A stretch of 7,183 bases of DNA from an uncultured Eubacteriales bacterium (lineage in GTDB: Bacteria; Bacillota; Clostridia; UMGS1810): contig USKN01000100.1 in assembly GCA_900555295.1 (NCBI GenBank), forward strand, positions 1 to 7,183, given 5' to 3'. Position 1 is the first letter of the stretch. The number at the start of each line of letters is the position of its first letter. Under the pieces are notes generated by a model. It worked only from the letters and a program-made list of their open reading frames with translations. It had not been told where the DNA came from and did no database searches. The position numbers and the translations under genes were made by a program. Of the stretch, positions 6,622 through 7,183 are shown piece by piece.

Positions 6622-7183
6622 GAATTTTACCTCCAAGCTTATCATCTCTGTATTGTTGAGGCGTCAATCCGAATTTCTTTTTAAATGCGGTTGAAAAATA
6701 TGTGTTGCTTGAATATCCTACAGCTGAAGCAATTTCATATATTTTTTTATCTGTTTTTGCAAGCAGCACACTTGCCTCATTTAATCTTTTTTTAATTAAA
6801 TACTCAAATATTGTCATTCTGTAATGCTGTTTAAATATAACATTTGCATGATACAAACTTATTTTTTGTTCATTTGCCGATTCCTCAAGAGCCGTAATGG
6901 ACGAATAGTTGCAATCAATATATTTTTTTATATTGTCAGCAACATATTTTGTTTTATCAGACACCTTTTTGCACATAAAAAAGTCATCAACAGCTTTAAT
7001 TATATTGGCAATCCATTGCCTTATATTAACAATTGTTTCAAACTTTGAAAGCTTTTGCCAGACAACCATTTCATTTTCAAACACATCGGAAAGCGAATAA
7101 TCTTGCGATGATAAAAATATACATATTGAGCAAACTATTCCGTAAACAATTGATTTTAAATACATACTGTTTAAAAGGTTTAC
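6611..7183 (-). CDS. YesN-type response regulator, AraC-family DNA-binding C-terminal part (N-terminus off the window)
   Basis: The frame is open to the right edge. An ATG at 7165 exists, but the frame continues upstream of it without a stop, and the visible part begins inside a linker, so the real start and the expected receiver domain are outside the window. About 190 residues are visible. From the right edge there is a helical linker ending in KFETIVNIRQWIANII, typical of YesN-type proteins. Then comes a two-HTH AraC domain: VADNIKKYIDCNYSSI opens it, the first HTH is somewhat divergent (ISLYHANVIFKQHY), and the second is well kept (KIYEIASAVGYSSNTYFSTAFKKKFGLTPQQYR). It should bind DNA and activate the transporter genes when phosphorylated by the downstream kinase. 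Because the receiver is not seen, a one-component AraC regulator with the same C-terminus remains possible. The kinase partner makes the response regulator reading much more likely. Confidence 0.9.
   Translation of the reverse strand, partial: VNLLNSMYLKSIVYGIVCSICIFLSSQDYSLSDVFENEMVVWQKLSKFETIVNIRQWIANIIKAVDDFFMCKKVSDKTKYVADNIKKYIDCNYSSITALEESANEQKISLYHANVIFKQHYRMTIFEYLIKKRLNEASVLLAKTDKKIYEIASAVGYSSNTYFSTAFKKKFGLTPQQYRDDKLGGKIHEK
6630..6634 (-). promoter_or_regulatory. Ribosome binding site fixing the kinase start inside the regulator gene
   Basis: GGAGG on the minus strand is 8 nt before ATG 6621 and lies within the last codons of the regulator. The following ATGAAAAATAG contains both the kinase start and the regulator's TAG stop. 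This arrangement favours ATG 6621 over the upstream in-frame ATG 6645. Confidence 0.85.

Noticed and set aside
7106..7165. Membrane segment in the regulator (IVYGIVCSICIFLSS)
   Set aside because: It is short and falls where YesN/AraC-type proteins have an amphipathic helical linker before the DNA-binding domain, so a cytoplasmic helix is more likely.
7163..7165. ATG at 7165 as the true start of the regulator, giving a stand-alone 184-residue protein
   Set aside because: The frame stays open to the window edge, no ribosome binding site precedes the ATG, and the N-terminus would begin in mid-linker.

Overview
This window reads as one strand of a low-G+C Gram-positive genome, most likely an uncultured or gut-type member of the Clostridia. 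The evidence is the AT-rich composition, strong AGGAG-type ribosome binding sites, a lipobox on the solute-binding protein, and the gene set itself, which follows the Bacillota YesMN/LplABC pattern. I cannot place it at genus level from sequence alone. All recognisable genes are on the minus strand, so the locus is transcribed from the right edge to the left edge.

In transcription order it holds six genes. First is the C-terminal part of an AraC-type DNA-binding response regulator, whose N-terminus lies beyond the right edge. Next is a YesM-type membrane histidine kinase (6621-5020) whose start overlaps the regulator's stop by 11 nt. After a short intergenic stretch with a near-consensus extended -10 promoter come two ABC sugar permeases, LplB-type (4915-3980) and YtcP/CarB-type (3910-3023). 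A large lipoprotein solute-binding protein follows (2992-1178). Last is a secreted right-handed beta-helix protein resembling GH141-type glycoside hydrolases (from 1161, running off the left edge), which has no stop inside the window.

The likely logic is a carbohydrate sensing and uptake unit. The kinase senses an extracellular cue and phosphorylates the regulator, which would act on the promoter at 4970-4998. The transporter imports an oligosaccharide, and the secreted beta-helix protein may release or trim that substrate outside the cell. No ATP-binding subunit is present, as is usual for this transporter family, which commonly borrows a shared MsmX/UgpC-type ATPase.

The gene content is a known type of system rather than a new one. 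The points most worth a second look are a perfect 10-bp inverted repeat around the presumed TTG start of the first permease, and the truncated beta-helix enzyme, which is the best clue to the substrate. No gene-free stretch longer than about 105 bases exists, and I saw no RNA genes, insertion sequences, CRISPR arrays or convincing intrinsic terminators.
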